In this document: positions 14,055 to 15,290 of the stretch, one piece after another | Position numbering within the stretch: the stretch's first letter is position 1 | Layout of the letters: the number at the start of each line of letters is the position of its first letter | Assembly (NCBI GenBank): GCA_943323705.2 | Contig: CALPIT020000033.1 | Location: 1-15,290, forward strand | Direction of reading: 5' to 3' | DNA: 15,290 nt | From: Streptomyces griseus | Lineage (GTDB): Bacteria > Bacteroidota > Bacteroidia > Chitinophagales > Chitinophagaceae | Position numbers and translations under genes: made by a program | The notes under the pieces: model-generated | Database searches by the model: none | What the model was told of the DNA's origin: nothing | What the model saw: the letters and a program-made list of their open reading frames with translations, nothing else

Positions 14055-15185
14055 TTAAAAAAATAATTCAGCGGAAATGCCATCTGCAAATAATTTTCCT
14101 GTTGAAGTGAGTTGTATCTGATTTGGATGTATAAATAGTTTTCCTGCGATTTCGTATTTCTTGGATTGGGCTAAAATAAATGCAGCTTTTTCTTCGCCAA
14201 ATTGATTTTTAATTTCGTTCAAATTAATGCCCTCGATGGTTCGGAGGGCAGTCATGATATACTCATTTAATTTTTGCGTTTCTGTCAGCACTTCTTCTTC
14301 AAATGCTGGTTGATGGGAAAGCCAATTTTTAATATAAATCGAATTGTTTGAAACATTCCATCTTCGATTATTGATTCCATTGAAAGAGTGGGCTGCAGGT
14401 CCAAATCCCCAATAGGGCTTTCCTTGCCAGTAACTGCTGTTATGTTTACTCCTCTTATTGGGCTTTGCATAATTGCTGATTTCATACTGCTCATAGCCTG
14501 ATTCGGCAAGAAGTTTCATGGTCATCAAAAATTGAGCAGCCTGTTTTTCACTATTTGTGGGAGGTGATTTTTGCGTTTTAATTAAATATTGCAATGCGGT
14601 TTTTTCTTCAACTGTTAAAGCATAACACGAAATATGAGGAATGCTTTTTTCTGAAATAATTTGTATGTTTTTTTCTAATGCTTCATCACTTAGTAATGGT
14701 CCTCCAAAAATCAAATCAACAGAAAAATTATGAATACCTGATTCTTGAATAATATCAATACAATCAAGAGCGTGTTTTGAAGTGTGAGCACGATTCATCC
14801 AAATCAGTTCTTCTTCAACAAAACTTTGTATGCCAACACTAAGTCTATTGATACCAATTTTGATCCAACTGGCAACAACTTCACTATTAATATCGTCGGG
14901 ATTGGCTTCCAGCGTTATTTCTACATTTGCAGATACTTTAAATTGAGTAAATATATTCTGCAATATTTCATTAAGTTCACGTGATGAAAGTAGACTAGGA
15001 GTGCCTCCACCAAAATAGATGGTATCTATGATGACATTGCGATCTATGAAAGCATCATTACTAGATATTTCATTTTGTAGCCCAGTTAAAAAAGCTTGCT
15101 TATTTTGCAGTTGTGTTGAAAAATGAAAATTGCAATACGTACAGGCTTGTTTGCAAAAAGGAATATGAATATAAATACCCGCCAA
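14055..15185 (-). CDS. hemW: Radical SAM heme chaperone HemW
   Basis: A 376-residue radical SAM protein of the HemN/HemW group. It begins MAGIYIHIPFCKQACTYCNF, with the 4Fe-4S cysteines C11, C15 and C18 in CxxxCxxC followed by N-F as in HemW, then YFGGGTPSLL (57-66, SAM binding), TLEANPDD (91-98), RLSVGIQSF (114-122), and a C-terminal HemN_C-type domain (about 300-370). HemW delivers heme to respiratory enzymes and lacks coproporphyrinogen oxidase activity; many databases still label it coproporphyrinogen III oxidase. The length and short N-terminus fit HemW rather than the longer HemN. The start codon is TTG at 15185: the family start MAGIYIHIPF is matched exactly and no ATG is available nearby. 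Divergent from a partial gene 41 bp away. Confidence 0.93.
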   Translation of the reverse strand: MAGIYIHIPFCKQACTYCNFHFSTQLQNKQAFLTGLQNEISSNDAFIDRNVIIDTIYFGGGTPSLLSSRELNEILQNIFTQFKVSANVEITLEANPDDINSEVVASWIKIGINRLSVGIQSFVEEELIWMNRAHTSKHALDCIDIIQESGIHNFSVDLIFGGPLLSDEALEKNIQIISEKSIPHISCYALTVEEKTALQYLIKTQKSPPTNSEKQAAQFLMTMKLLAESGYEQYEISNYAKPNKRSKHNSSYWQGKPYWGFGPAAHSFNGINNRRWNVSNNSIYIKNWLSHQPAFEEEVLTETQKLNEYIMTALRTIEGINLNEIKNQFGEEKAAFILAQSKKYEIAGKLFIHPNQIQLTSTGKLFADGISAELFF

Positions 15186-15226
15186 AGATTGTAGTTTTAC
15201 ATGAATTGTATTGTACGTAATTCAAT

Positions 15227-15290
15227 ATGCAAGTTAAGTCTTATTCAATTGTGCTGTTCATCATTTTGTTTTCTCTGTTTGGTATGGAGC
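15227..15290 (+). CDS. Start of an exported or membrane protein, cut off by window end
   Basis: An ATG at 15227 opens 21 codons to the right edge, reading MQVKSYSIVLFIILFSLFGM: a short polar start with one Lys, then a continuous hydrophobic stretch, as in a signal peptide or first membrane helix. It is divergent from hemW with a 41-bp gap. Too little is present to assign a family. Confidence 0.5.
   Translation, partial: MQVKSYSIVLFIILFSLFGME

Overview
The window looks like chromosomal DNA of a member of the Bacteroidota, most plausibly the Chitinophagales/Sphingobacteriia side. This is inferred from AT-rich coding DNA, an almost complete absence of Shine-Dalgarno sequences, promoters of the TTTG-N18-TAnnTTTG type used by the Bacteroidota primary sigma factor (very clear in front of acpP), the acpP-fabF-rnc gene order, the GPCHAEEV variant in GpsA, and intergenic gaps filled with short C-rich or AAAATTC-type repeats. 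Nearly all genes are housekeeping genes.

Layout. 1-1159 (-): 5' part of glycyl-tRNA synthetase, running off the left edge. 1160-2484: an accessory island between nrdJ and glyS. It holds a single-domain HUH/Y1 transposase of the IS200/REP-associated type (1703-2122) and six copies of a 20-bp palindromic repeat arranged as three inverted pairs, two to the left of the transposase and one to the right, plus a G-rich dispersed repeat and the nrdJ terminator. 2485-5838 (-): adenosylcobalamin-dependent ribonucleotide reductase. 6127-9018 (+): D-aminoacyl-tRNA deacylase, a MazG-like pyrophosphohydrolase, an exported PhoD-like metallophosphatase and a small two-helix membrane protein with a YcxB-like tail. 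9113-9544 (-): GNAT acetyltransferase. 9731-13224 (+): acpP, fabF, rnc and gpsA. 13225-14006 (-): an outer-membrane barrel gene whose signal peptide and barrel lie in different frames. 14055-15185 (-): HemW. 15227-15290 (+): the first codons of an exported or membrane protein.

How the genes fit together. acpP and fabF (fatty-acid elongation) and gpsA (glycerol-3-phosphate for phospholipids) form a membrane-lipid block with rnc embedded in it. glyS and dtd both serve translation, dtd removing D-amino acids (and, as known for the family, glycine mischarged on tRNA-Ala). nrdJ and the MazG-like protein both act on nucleotide pools. HemW handles heme.

The part most worth a second look is the transposase with its inverted repeat pairs, which has the architecture of a RAYT/REPIN system: intact HVH, Tyr and Gln catalytic residues, hairpins with a conserved xTAG foot, and no tnpB. 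The second is the single-base break in the outer-membrane protein gene. No tRNA, rRNA, CRISPR array or riboswitch was recognised by eye.
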